A stretch of DNA of 64,000 nucleotides, from contig NZ_CP010945.1 in NCBI RefSeq assembly GCF_000293885.2, forward strand, positions 2,066,001 to 2,130,000, written 5' to 3'. The position numbers and the translations under genes are program-made. The notes beneath the pieces were generated by a model. That model did not search any database. It saw only the letters and a program-made list of their open reading frames with translations, and was not told the origin of the DNA. Every line of letters begins with the position of its first letter. Within the stretch, counting starts at the first letter, position 1. The DNA comes from Pseudomonas fluorescens NCIMB 11764 (GTDB lineage Bacteria > Pseudomonadota > Gammaproteobacteria > Pseudomonadales > Pseudomonadaceae). Of this stretch, positions 44,138 through 53,046 are shown piece after piece.

Positions 44138-45733
44138 CTACTTCACCTGGGTGGTGGCGAAGTTATTAGTGGTGAGGGGGCTAATGTGATAGCCCTCTAC
44201 GTTGTTGCGCATTGCGGTGAACATTCTAGTGTGCGCCATGCTGATCCATGGCTGGTCCTGGTTAAAAATAACCTGAGCCTGTTCGTACAGCGCTGCCCGC
44301 TCGGCCGGATCGGTTTTTTCCCGGGCCTGGTCGATCAGTGCCTGGAACTTGTCATTGCACCAGCGCGCATAGTTTTCGCCGTTCTTCGCGGCTTCGCAAC
44401 TGAGCATAGGCGTCAGGAAGTTATCCGGGTCGCCGTTGTCGCCCGCCCATCCGGCGGAAACCATATCGTGCTCGCCGTTTTTCGCGCGCTTGAGCATTTC
44501 GCCCCATTCCATCACGCGGATGTCGATCTTGATACCGACCTTGGCCAGGTCGGCCTGCATCATCTGCGCGCCGAGCATCGGGTTCGGGTTGGTTGGACCG
44601 CCGCCGTTGCGGGTGAACAGGGTGAAGGTGGTGCCTTCCGGTACGCCGGCTTCCTTGAGCAGGGCGCGGGCCTTGTCCAGGTCACGGGCCGGATTTTTCA
44701 GGCTGTGGTTGTAGCCCAGCAGCGTATCCGGGAACGGGTTGACCGCCACGGTCGCATTGCCTTTGCCAAACAGCGCGTTGACATAAGCCTCTTTGTCGAA
44801 GGCGATGTCGATGGCTTTACGCACGCGCACATCACTCATGTATTTGTGCGTGGTGTTCATGGCGATGTACGAAACGGTCATCGCGTTCAGCTCGTCAACC
44901 TTCAGTTTGGCGTCTTTCTTGATGCTCGGGATGTCATCCGGCTTCGGATACAGCGCCACCTGGCACTCGTTGGCCTTGAGTTTTTGCAGGCGCACGTTGT
45001 TGTCGGTGGCGATGGCCAGGATCAACGAGTCCGCCGGCGGCTTGCCACGGAAGTAGTCCGGGTTGGCCTTGAAGCGAACCTGCGCGTCCTTCGCGTAACG
45101 CTGGAAAATGAACGGGCCGGTGCCGACCGGTTTGTTGTTCAGGTCGCCGGTCTTGTTCGCCTTGAGCAGCTGGTCGGCGTACTCGGCGGAATAGATCGAG
45201 GAGAAGGCCATGGCGATGTCGGCCAGGAATGGCGCTTCGCGGCGGGTCAAGGTGAAGGTGACGGTGTTGTCGTCGATCTTCTCGACGCTTTTGAGCAGTT
45301 CCTTGAAGCCCATGCTTTCAAAGTACGGGAAGCCCACGCTCGACAGCTTGTGCCACGGGTGATTCGGGTCCAGCTGACGCTGGAAGCTCCAGACCACGTC
45401 GTCGGCGTTCATGTCGCGGGTCGGCTTGAAGTAGTCGGTGGTGTGAAACTTGACGCCTTTGCGCAGATGGAAGGTGTAGGTCAGGCCGTCCTCGCTGATG
45501 TCCCAGGACTCGGCCAGCGCCGGAATCACTTCCGTGGTGCCGGGCTTGAAGTCCGCCAGGCGGTTGAAGATGGTTTCGGCCACCGCATCGGCTGTGACTG
45601 CAGTCGTGTACTGGACCATGTCGAAGCCTTCCGGACTGGCTTCGGTGCAAACCACCAGGGGGTTGGCCGAGACGCCAACGGCAACACTCAGCAACGCGGC
45701 AGCGATGGCCGCACGTAGGGGAAGCATTTTCAT
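44138..45733 (-). CDS. dppA: Dipeptide-binding protein DppA (adjacent to the permease)
   Basis: A 531-residue family 5 solute-binding protein with a signal peptide (about 1-23, LSVAVGVSANP). The mature protein opens LVVCTEASPEGFDMVQYTTAV and shows the family's ESWDISEDGLTYTFHLRKGVKFH segment. The start at 45733 (MKMLPLRAA) follows GAGGG; one codon upstream is TTG. As the gene next to dppB it is the most likely cognate receptor, corresponding to PA4502 in P. aeruginosa. Confidence 0.94.
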   Translation of the reverse strand: MKMLPLRAAIAAALLSVAVGVSANPLVVCTEASPEGFDMVQYTTAVTADAVAETIFNRLADFKPGTTEVIPALAESWDISEDGLTYTFHLRKGVKFHTTDYFKPTRDMNADDVVWSFQRQLDPNHPWHKLSSVGFPYFESMGFKELLKSVEKIDDNTVTFTLTRREAPFLADIAMAFSSIYSAEYADQLLKANKTGDLNNKPVGTGPFIFQRYAKDAQVRFKANPDYFRGKPPADSLILAIATDNNVRLQKLKANECQVALYPKPDDIPSIKKDAKLKVDELNAMTVSYIAMNTTHKYMSDVRVRKAIDIAFDKEAYVNALFGKGNATVAVNPFPDTLLGYNHSLKNPARDLDKARALLKEAGVPEGTTFTLFTRNGGGPTNPNPMLGAQMMQADLAKVGIKIDIRVMEWGEMLKRAKNGEHDMVSAGWAGDNGDPDNFLTPMLSCEAAKNGENYARWCNDKFQALIDQAREKTDPAERAALYEQAQVIFNQDQPWISMAHTRMFTAMRNNVEGYHISPLTTNNFATTQVK

Positions 45734-45812
45734 CAAGAACCCTCTGCAATCGGTTGAACAGGAAGAAACCGAACGGCCGACTCATCATGAGTCAGCCGTC
45801 GGCTGGCGCTTT

Positions 45813-47189
45813 TTACAAAATTTTGAACGGGATGGTGGTCACGAGACGGAACTCGTTGATGCTACCGTCAGCCTGGTTATCGCTGGCGCGGTGGGTGGTG
45901 TAGGTAGCGCGGACTGTGGTGGCCTTGAGCGGACCGCTTTGTACGGCGTACGACGTACCGATGCCGTATTCATAGTGGTTCTCACCGTCCATTTTACGTA
46001 CGTCGTAGGCGGTACCGGTGTAGTGCGTACCGTCGATGCCCCAGCCGCGAGCCTGGTAGATGTTGAACTTCAGCCCCGGCACGCCGTATTCGGCCATGTT
46101 CAGGCCGTAGGCGATCTGGAAGGACTTCTCGTTCGGGCCGTTGAAGTCGGACAGCAGGGAGTTGGCCAGGTAAATGCCGTTGGTTTCATGCAGGTAGTCG
46201 AAGTACTCGTTACCGTTCACTTCCTGATAAGAGAACGTCAGGCTGTGGGCGAGGTGAGTCAGTCCCAACGACAGCGAGTAAGTGTCGTTGTCGATCTCAC
46301 CCATCAACTTTTTGCCTTCGTCGACGGTTTTGTAATAGTTCAGGCCGGTGGTCAGGCTCAGGATCGAGCTGTCCCCCAGTTCGTGAGTGGCGCCAAAGTA
46401 GTACTGGTTCCAGAAATCTTCTACGTTGCTCGCGTACAGGCTGGTTTTCAGGCTTTTCAGCGGCTGATAGTTCAGACCTGCGGTGTTTACGTGGTCGGTT
46501 TCAGCGCCATTTGCCGAGTACTCGGACGTGAATTTGGTCAGGCTCTGTTCGGTACGAGGCGATACGCGGTCGAAGGTGCCGAGGTCGAACGACAGGTTGT
46601 CGAACTCTTCGCTGTGAATGGCCACACCTTCAAAGCTCGAAGGCAGCGGACGGTTGCCGATGACGTCGACGATCGGGCTGCTGAAGTTCTGGCGACCAGC
46701 GGTCAGGGTGGTGTTGGAGATACGCGCCTTGACGTTGGCCAGGCCCAGTTTGCTCCACTGATCCACCGCGTCGCCGTTGGTGTGAGCCAGGGTACGGTTG
46801 GAACCGCCCTTGATGTCTTCGCGGCTACGATCCAGTGCAATGGCATTGTAAGCAGCGACTTCGGTGCTGAAACCCACGGTGCCTTGGGTGAAACCCGAGG
46901 TGTAATTCAGGATGGTGCCCTGAACCCAGTTGATACGGCGCGTGCCGTTCAGGGTTTCGCCGTGGCGCTCGTACTTGTAGGTAGCGCCTCGCTGTTTATC
47001 TTCGTTGGCGTACCAGTTACGGGTGCTGCCCGACAGGCTTTGACCATCAATGAAGCCCTTGGCTTCCGACTGTGCGTTGGTGCTTGCCAGTTGGGTTGGA
47101 ACGAAGTCCTGGCTCTGGGATTCTGCGTACGCCGTGGCGGTGACGCTGCTGATGGCCAGGGCTAATAACGCGGTGCTGCTCAGTTTCAT
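45813..47189 (-). CDS. opdP: OprD-family porin, OpdP-like
   Basis: A 458-residue outer-membrane channel of the OprD/OccD type: signal peptide (about 1-22, ending TAYAES), the N-terminal GFIDGQSLSGSTRNWYANED motif, and an 18-strand barrel. The OccD3/OpdP orthologue (PA4501) admits dipeptides such as Gly-Glu. Its place between two peptide-binding-protein genes and next to dppBCDF supports the same role. Ribosome site AAGGAG, preceded by an A-rich Crc-type motif. Confidence 0.92.
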   Translation of the reverse strand: MKLSSTALLALAISSVTATAYAESQSQDFVPTQLASTNAQSEAKGFIDGQSLSGSTRNWYANEDKQRGATYKYERHGETLNGTRRINWVQGTILNYTSGFTQGTVGFSTEVAAYNAIALDRSREDIKGGSNRTLAHTNGDAVDQWSKLGLANVKARISNTTLTAGRQNFSSPIVDVIGNRPLPSSFEGVAIHSEEFDNLSFDLGTFDRVSPRTEQSLTKFTSEYSANGAETDHVNTAGLNYQPLKSLKTSLYASNVEDFWNQYYFGATHELGDSSILSLTTGLNYYKTVDEGKKLMGEIDNDTYSLSLGLTHLAHSLTFSYQEVNGNEYFDYLHETNGIYLANSLLSDFNGPNEKSFQIAYGLNMAEYGVPGLKFNIYQARGWGIDGTHYTGTAYDVRKMDGENHYEYGIGTSYAVQSGPLKATTVRATYTTHRASDNQADGSINEFRLVTTIPFKIL

Positions 47190-47272
47190 GGGTGAAGCTC
47201 CTTACTTTCTTTTTTTAATGTCGGTCTTTTTGGGTGATCCGACTATTGGTTTTGGAACTCATGCAGGGCATC

Positions 47273-47284
47273 GCAAACGTTTGC
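47273..47284. promoter_or_regulatory. Perfect palindrome upstream of opdP (LacI/PurR-type operator candidate)
   Basis: GCAAACGTTTGC is a perfect 12-nt palindrome, the core of PurR/LacI-family operators, about 84 nt upstream of the opdP start. No LacI-type regulator is encoded nearby except FruR, whose site differs. A short GGGCGG/CCGCCC hairpin (47326-47340) next to it may end the upstream gene. Confidence 0.45.
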
Positions 47285-47360
47285 TTCAGGCCTTAAAGGC
47301 AAATTGCGGCAATACGCTTGCGCGAGGGCGGAATCCGCCCCCAGCGTTTTGGCTAATCGG

Positions 47361-48962
47361 TTATTGGTCGATACTGACGCCCGAGAACACGTTGCGGCCG
47401 AATGGACTCACCTTGAATCCTTCGACTTTGGCGCTTAACGGCTGGTTGACCGTCGAGTGGGCGACAGGCGTGATCGGCACTTGCTGCTTGAGCAACTGCT
47501 GGGCCTGTTTGTAGAGCACGGTGCGCTGGTCACGATCGGTGACGACCTTGGCCTGCTTGATCAGCTTGTCGTAAGCCGGATCACACCATTGGGAGTAGTT
47601 GTTGCCGCCAATGGCGTCGCAGCTGTAAAGCGTGCCGAGCCAGTTGTCCGGGTCCCCGTTGTCACCGGTCCAGCCAATCAGGCTGACGTCGTGCTCGCCA
47701 TTCTTGGTGCGCTTGATGTACTCGCCCCATTCGTAGCTGACGATCTTCACTTTGAGACCGATTTTCCCCCAGTCAGCCTGGAGCATCTCGGCCATCAACT
47801 TGGCGTTCGGGTTGTACGGGCGCTGAACCGGCATCGCCCATAAAGTGATTTCGGTGCCTTCTTTCACGCCGGCAGCCTTGAGCAGTTCCTTGGCTTTTTC
47901 CGGGTTGTAGGCGGCGTCCTTGATGGTCTCGTCGTAGGACCATTGGGTCGGCGGCATGGCATTTTGCGCAAGTTGCCCGGCGCCTTGGTACACCGCGTTG
48001 AGAATGCCTTGTTTGTTCACCGCCATGTCCAGGGCCTGACGCACTTCGAGCTGGTCGAACGGCTTGTGGCGCACGTTGTAGGCGATGTAGCCGAGGTTGA
48101 AACCGGGCTTCTCGATGAGTTTGAGCTTGGCGTCGTTCTTCAACGCTTCAACGTCGGCAGGGCGCGGGTGCAAGGTGATCTGGCACTCGTTGGCCTTGAG
48201 CTTCTGCACGCGCACCGAGGCGTCGGTGTTGATGGCGAAAATCAGGTTGTCGAGCTTGACCCGGCTCGGGTCCCAGTACTGCTTGTTGCCGCTGTAACGG
48301 ATGTTGGAATCTTTCTGGTAGCTCTTGAACACGAACGGCCCGGTGCCGATCGGCTTCTGGTTGATGTCGCTCGGCTTGCCTTCGGCGAGCAGCTTGTCGG
48401 CGTATTCGGCGGACAGGATGGCGGCGAAGCTCATGGCGATGTTCTGGATGAACGCGGCGTCCACGCTGTTGAGCGTCATGACCACGGTCAGCGGCCCGGT
48501 CTTCTCGACCTTGGCGATGTTCTTGTTCAGGCTCATCCCGTTGAAGTACGGGAATTCGGTTGGATAAGCCTTACGGAAAGGTTGCTGCGGATCGAGCATG
48601 CGATTGAAGGTGAACAGCACGTCGTCGGCGTTGAAGTCACGGGTCGGCGTGAAGTACTTGGTCGTGTGAAATTTCACCCCTTCGCGCAGGTGGAAAGTGT
48701 ACTTGAGGCCGTCCTCGGAAATATCCCAGCTTGTTGCCAGGCCTGGTACGACGTTGGTGGCGCCTTTTTCGAATTCTGCCAGTCGGTTGTACAACGGCTC
48801 GGCGGCATCGTTATCGGTCGCGGTCGTGTACTGCGCGGTGTCGAAGCCAGCCGGGCTGCCTTCGGAGCAGAACACCAGGCTGTTGTTGGCGGCCTGGCTG
48901 ATGGAAGTGGCGGCCAGCAGGCCGGTGCCCAGCAATGCGGATAAAACCAAGGTATGGCGCAT
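47361..48962 (-). CDS. Dipeptide-binding protein, second paralogue
   Basis: A 533-residue family 5 periplasmic binding protein: signal peptide (about 1-24, SISQAANN), mature start SLVFCSEGSPAGFDTAQYTT. It shares long stretches with the 49269-50894 product (for example the TRDFNADDVLFTFNRMLD and AMPVQRPYNPNAKLMAEMLQ segments) and less with the one at 44138. Probably equivalent to PA4500 (DppA3), upstream of opdP. Ribosome site GGGAG overlaps an AANAANAA motif. Confidence 0.93.
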   Translation of the reverse strand: MRHTLVLSALLGTGLLAATSISQAANNSLVFCSEGSPAGFDTAQYTTATDNDAAEPLYNRLAEFEKGATNVVPGLATSWDISEDGLKYTFHLREGVKFHTTKYFTPTRDFNADDVLFTFNRMLDPQQPFRKAYPTEFPYFNGMSLNKNIAKVEKTGPLTVVMTLNSVDAAFIQNIAMSFAAILSAEYADKLLAEGKPSDINQKPIGTGPFVFKSYQKDSNIRYSGNKQYWDPSRVKLDNLIFAINTDASVRVQKLKANECQITLHPRPADVEALKNDAKLKLIEKPGFNLGYIAYNVRHKPFDQLEVRQALDMAVNKQGILNAVYQGAGQLAQNAMPPTQWSYDETIKDAAYNPEKAKELLKAAGVKEGTEITLWAMPVQRPYNPNAKLMAEMLQADWGKIGLKVKIVSYEWGEYIKRTKNGEHDVSLIGWTGDNGDPDNWLGTLYSCDAIGGNNYSQWCDPAYDKLIKQAKVVTDRDQRTVLYKQAQQLLKQQVPITPVAHSTVNQPLSAKVEGFKVSPFGRNVFSGVSIDQ

Positions 48963-49268
48963 GACGCTCCCTTTTTCTTTCTCTAAGTGTTTTCAATGAG
49001 CCGCGGTCCCGTCCGGGACGTGGAGGCATCATTGATCTCAAGCCATGACGTGCAGCAAAAACCGAAAGCCCACGCATAAGCTGGTCAGATCCCGACGGTA
49101 TGAACCGTGGGTCTGGCAGTAAATGCGAAGAGTCCTAAAGACTCGTAGGAAAGGGCAACGCGTCCGACCCCGCCGCTGTAGTACTCGGCAGAATTGGATG
49201 TAGGTGTTTTCCTGCTTTCTCGGTAGATAAAGCAACGGCGACGTCAAAAACGTCGCCGTTGCCAGATC
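48963..49268 (-). other. Intergenic region with several small hairpins and a terminator
   Basis: 306 nt without a gene. CAACGGCGACG (49233-49243) and CGTCGCCGTTG (49251-49261) form an 11-bp stem after the upstream gene's stop, probably its terminator. Smaller inverted repeats follow toward the next gene: GAGTC/GACTC near 49130, ACGGT/ACCGT near 49100 and GTCCCG/CGGGAC near 49005. The last could affect the leader of the 47361-48962 gene. Confidence 0.55.
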
Positions 49269-50894
49269 TTATTTGCTGACGCTAACGCCGTAGAAGGAGT
49301 TCAAGCCGAATGGGCTGATCTTGAAATCCCGCACTTCGTTGCGCATGGGTTGGAACACCGTCGAGTGAGCGATAGGTGTCATCGGAACAGCGTCTTTGAG
49401 GACGTGTTGCGCCTGCTTGTACAGTTCGGTGCGCTTGGCCTGGTCGGTCGTGCGCTTGGCTTCCTTGACGATGCCGTCGAACTTCTTGTCGCACCACTTG
49501 GAGAAGTTGTTGCCCTGCAGCGAATCGCAGCCGAACAGCACGTTCAGCCAGTTGTCCGGGTCACCGTTGTCGCCGCTCCAGCCAATCAGCATCGCGCCGT
49601 TTTCACCGCCTTTGGAGCGCTTGATGTACTCGCCCCACTCGTAGGTCACGATCTTGGCTTTGATGCCGATCTTGGCCCAGTCGGACTGCAGCATTTCTGC
49701 CATCAGCTTGGCGTTCGGGTTGTAAGGACGCTGCACCGGCATCGCCCACAGGTTGATCTCGGTGCCTTCCTTGACGCCGGCTTCCTTGAGCAGCTCCTTG
49801 GCTTTCTCAGGGTTGTACGGCGCATCCTTGATGGTGGTGTCGTAAGACCACTGGGTCGGCGGCATGGCGTTGACGGCCAGTTGACCTGCACCCTGGTAAA
49901 CGGAATCAATGATCTGCTGCTTGTTGACGGCCATGTCCAGCGCTTGACGCACTTTCAGTTGGGCCATCGGGTTCGGCTGATCGCTGCCCTTGATCTTGTC
50001 CATCACGTTGTAGGCGATGTAACCCAGGTTGAAACCAGCCTGGTCAGGCACTTTCAGGCTCTTGTCTTCTTTCAGCGCCTTCAGGTCAGCCGGACGCGGG
50101 AACAGAGTGATCTGGCACTCGCCCTTCTTCAGCTTCTGGATACGCACCGACGGGTCGGTGGTGATGGCGAAGATCAGGTTGTCGATCTTGACGTCGTCAG
50201 GCTTCCAGTAGTCCTTGTTCCCGGTGTAGCGGATGTTGGAGTCTTTCTGGTAGCTCTTGAACACGAACGGGCCAGTGCCGACCGGCTTCTGGTTGATGTC
50301 GGCGGCTTTGCCTTCTTTCAACAGTTGAGCGGCGTACTCGGCGGACTGTACCGAAGCGAAACTCATGGCCATGTTCTGGATGAACGCAGCGTCCACTTCT
50401 TTGAGGGTGAACTTGACGGTGTGGTCGTCGACTTTATCGATCTTGGTGATGTTGGTGTCCATCCCCATGTCGGTGAAGTACGGGAATTCGGTCGGGTACG
50501 CCTTACGGAACGGGTCATCCTTGTTAATCATGCGATTAAAGGTGAACAGCACGTCGTCGGCGTTGAACTCGCGAGTCGGCTTGAAGTACGGGGTGGTGTG
50601 GAACTTGACGCCTTCACGCAGGTGGAAGGTGTACGTCAGGCCGTCATCGGAGATGTCCCATTTGGTCGCCAGACCAGGAATAACGGCGGTGCCGCCGCGC
50701 TCGAACTGAGTCAGGCGGTTGAACATGGTTTCTGCAGAGGCGTCGAAGTCGGTTCCGGTGGTGTACTGACCAGGATCAAAACCGGCCGGGCTCCCTTCGG
50801 AGCAAAACACCAGGTTAGTCGCCGCTTGGGCGAAAGGTGCGGCAGCTAACAAGCTGGCGCCGACTAAAAACGGAATGACCGCGTGTTTAAGCAT
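49269..50894 (-). CDS. Dipeptide-binding protein, third paralogue
   Basis: A 541-residue family 5 binding protein: signal peptide (about 1-24, APFAQAATN), mature start LVFCSEGSPAGFDPGQYTTGT. It is very similar to the 47361-48962 product, and differs by a short insertion (DKIKGSDQPNPMAQ) near 310. Start chosen at the ATG with GAGG upstream (complement 50892-50894); the longer frame covers non-coding DNA. Probably equivalent to PA4496/PA4497 (DppA1/A2). First gene, with its own promoter region upstream. Confidence 0.93.
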   Translation of the reverse strand: MLKHAVIPFLVGASLLAAAPFAQAATNLVFCSEGSPAGFDPGQYTTGTDFDASAETMFNRLTQFERGGTAVIPGLATKWDISDDGLTYTFHLREGVKFHTTPYFKPTREFNADDVLFTFNRMINKDDPFRKAYPTEFPYFTDMGMDTNITKIDKVDDHTVKFTLKEVDAAFIQNMAMSFASVQSAEYAAQLLKEGKAADINQKPVGTGPFVFKSYQKDSNIRYTGNKDYWKPDDVKIDNLIFAITTDPSVRIQKLKKGECQITLFPRPADLKALKEDKSLKVPDQAGFNLGYIAYNVMDKIKGSDQPNPMAQLKVRQALDMAVNKQQIIDSVYQGAGQLAVNAMPPTQWSYDTTIKDAPYNPEKAKELLKEAGVKEGTEINLWAMPVQRPYNPNAKLMAEMLQSDWAKIGIKAKIVTYEWGEYIKRSKGGENGAMLIGWSGDNGDPDNWLNVLFGCDSLQGNNFSKWCDKKFDGIVKEAKRTTDQAKRTELYKQAQHVLKDAVPMTPIAHSTVFQPMRNEVRDFKISPFGLNSFYGVSVSK

Positions 50895-51626
50895 GTTGGC
50901 CTCATGATTTGTTGTCATTTTTGGAATTAGAGGACGACCTCGTGAGCCGTGCCTGCGGATACTTATGCAGGGGCCATACCCAATGCAAGATCCTGAGCGA
51001 CCACAGGCGTTAAACAGTGGCACGAACGTACCTTAATGTCGCATATGTGTAAATTCGTGCGCATTTGACCGTTTGCGCAGGGTTTTTTCGGTGCAAACCA
51101 TGCACTGGCAGGGGGCGATCGTGGTGTCTGGCGCACCCGGTTGGAGCGCGGTGTTACTTATTTATACCCCCAGTTTGGCTCGTTGCTGTTTGTCAGTGGA
51201 CACCTTGGTGGTTTGCAGTGATCTTTATCTTGGCGGCCTGGTAGCCGACCAGGTTCTGGCTGATTGAGTACATATCCATTTCTGCGGTAACGGCGGCTGG
51301 CGGTTTCGCCCTTACGGCGACTCACTTTTTTTTCAAACGCCAAAAAAAAGTAAGCAAAAAAAGGCTCGCCCCGAGCGTCCGGCCCCTCGCTGAGGCTCGG
51401 CGTTCCTTCGCTCCGGTATTCATCCGGGGACACTGCCCTCCGGTCTGCTTCGCGACGACCTACATGCAGCGTGTTCGACTGCGTCGAACGGCGCTGCGCG
51501 CCACTCCCCGGATGAACACCTCCACTCAGCCTCCCGAAGGGGCGGGTGGATCAAGATCAAGAGCGCAAGGCGAGCTAACGCTCGGCCTCGTGGTTTGGTG
51601 GTGGGGGGCGCTGATCCATTGCGTAG
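50895..51626. other. Non-coding region with a degenerate repeated element
   Basis: No plausible gene. It includes the inverted repeat GTGCA-AACCA-TGCAC at 51091-51105 in the upstream region of the binding-protein gene. From about 51296 to 51620 there is a GC-rich stretch with short inverted repeats (51345-51420, 51465-51510) that I recognise only loosely as a multi-copy intergenic element of fluorescent Pseudomonas; it leads directly into the tandem array. Confidence 0.5.
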
Positions 51627-52093
51627 GATGGCGGCCTGACAGCCGACCTGTTCTTGTGGATGTGCCGGAATCCTGTGGGAGCTGTTTTGCCAGCGATGGC
51701 GGCCTGACAGCCGACCTGTTCTTGCGGATGTACCGGGATCCTGTGGGAGCTGGCCTGCCAGCGATGGCGGCCTGCCAGCCGGCCTGTTCTTGCGGATGTA
51801 CCGGAATCCTGTGGGAGCTGGCCTGCAAGCGATGGCGGCCTGCCAGCCGGCCTGTTCTTGCGGATGTACCGGAATCCTGTGGGAGCTGGCCTGCCAGCGA
51901 TGGCGGCCTGCCAGCCGACCTGTTCTTGCGGATGTACCGGAATCCCGTGGGAGCTGGCCTGCCAGCCGACCTGTTCCTGCGGATGTACCGGAATCCTGTG
52001 GGAGCTGTTTTGCCAGCGATGGCGGCCTGCCAGCCGACCTGTTCTTGTGGATGTGCCGGAATCCTGTGGGAGCTGGCCTGCCAGCGATGGCGG
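51627..52093. repeat. Tandem array of 68-bp REP-derived repeats
   Basis: Units start at 51627, 51695, 51763, 51831, 51899, 51967, 52018 and a partial one at 52086. The period is exactly 68 nt except for the 51-nt sixth unit (51967-52017), which lacks 17 nt. Each unit contains GATGGCGGCCTGCCAGCC, GTTCTTGCGGATGTACCGGA and CCTGTGGGAGCTGGCCTGCC; the last resembles the REP palindrome seen at 62075. Units differ by a few substitutions. The period is not a multiple of three, so the apparent long reading frames on both strands are by-products. Confidence 0.93.
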
Positions 52094-52152
52094 CGGTGCG
52101 ATCGCCACATATCAGGCAGTTCCACCGCTGCCTTTTGTCAGGCAATAAAAAA

Positions 52153-52183
52153 CGGCGATCACTTCGGTGATCGCCGTTTTTTT
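52153..52183. terminator. Terminator of the SIMPL gene
   Basis: CGGCGATCAC and GTGATCGCCG form a perfect 10-bp stem with a TTCG loop, flanked by A6 and T7. It follows the minus-strand gene's stop. Confidence 0.93.
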
Positions 52184-52198
52184 GTACGGGTTATCGAA

Positions 52199-52915
52199 TC
52201 AAGGCAGCAACACTTCAACCACCCCGTCCGCCGTCATGCTGACCTGGCTGGTGCCGGCCTCGACTTCCGGGGTCACCGGTGCGGCGTCCATGCTGGCGGC
52301 TTTCATCATCATCGGGCCGCGCATGTACGGTTGTGGGTAACCGTTGCTGTTGAGGTTCAGGTTGACGATTTTGTAACCCTTGCCGCCCAGTGCATCGGTG
52401 GCCAGTTGCGCGCGGGCTTTGAAGGCCGTTACAGCATCTTTCAGCAGTGCATCTTCGCTGGCCTTGCGGGTTGGCGTGGCGATGGCGAAGTCCATGCCGC
52501 CCATTTTCAGGTCGGTCAGCAGTTCGCCGGTCAGCTTCGACAGCGCGGCGAAGTCGGAGCTTTCCAGGCGCAGTTCCGCACGCTCACGCCAGCCGGTGAT
52601 TTTCTGGCCCTTGGTGTCGTAGATCGGGTAGCTGTTGCGGCTGCCCTGGCGCAGGGTGATGTCCTTGACTTGCTTGGCCTGGGCCAGCGCCTTGTTCATG
52701 GTGGTGCTGACGTCCGCGGCGAGTTTGGCCGGGTCGGTGTTTTGTTCTTCGGTGTAGAGGGTCACGATCATCAGGTCGCGGGCGACTTCCTGACTGACTT
52801 CGGCGCGCAGGGATATCTGGTTGTAATGCAGCTCGTCGGCAGCCAGGGCCGGGAGGCTGGCGATGGTGCCAACGCTGAGGGCGAGGAGGGCGGCGCTGCG
52901 GCGGAAAGTGTGCAT
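52199..52915 (-). CDS. SIMPL-domain (DUF541) exported protein
   Basis: A 238-residue periplasmic protein of the SIMPL/DUF541 family, related to BP26/OMP28 and of unclear function; some members have been linked to oxidative stress. Signal peptide (about 1-25, SLPALAADE), then a beta-rich body with QISLRAEVSQEVARDLMIVTLYTE, ITGWRERAELRLES and the closing VSMTADGVVEVLLP. The ATG (complement 52913-52915) follows AAGGAG. Monocistronic. Confidence 0.9.
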   Translation of the reverse strand: MHTFRRSAALLALSVGTIASLPALAADELHYNQISLRAEVSQEVARDLMIVTLYTEEQNTDPAKLAADVSTTMNKALAQAKQVKDITLRQGSRNSYPIYDTKGQKITGWRERAELRLESSDFAALSKLTGELLTDLKMGGMDFAIATPTRKASEDALLKDAVTAFKARAQLATDALGGKGYKIVNLNLNSNGYPQPYMRGPMMMKAASMDAAPVTPEVEAGTSQVSMTADGVVEVLLP

Positions 52916-53046
52916 GAAAACTCCTTGGGCGATGCGCAGGGGTTGGGTCCGAGCCTGCGTGAAACCATCAGACTCTAGCTTTAATGATCCGGTTCGCACA
53001 GTTACAACTTCTATACAGATGGACCGGTGATCCACTGAAGGACTTT

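Noticed and set aside
50895..51105. Sigma54/NtrC promoter for the binding-protein gene
   Set aside because: No GG-N10-GC pair at the right spacing; the GTGCA-N5-TGCAC repeat is in the reverse sense to the NtrC consensus.
51627..52093. Possible CRISPR array
   Set aside because: The unit is one continuous 68-bp repeat with no unique spacers, and no cas genes are near.
51464..52978. Long reading frames across the tandem array on both strands, up to about 500 codons
   Set aside because: The repeat has no stop codons in any frame and its period is not a multiple of three, so open frames are unavoidable; one also runs antisense through the SIMPL gene.
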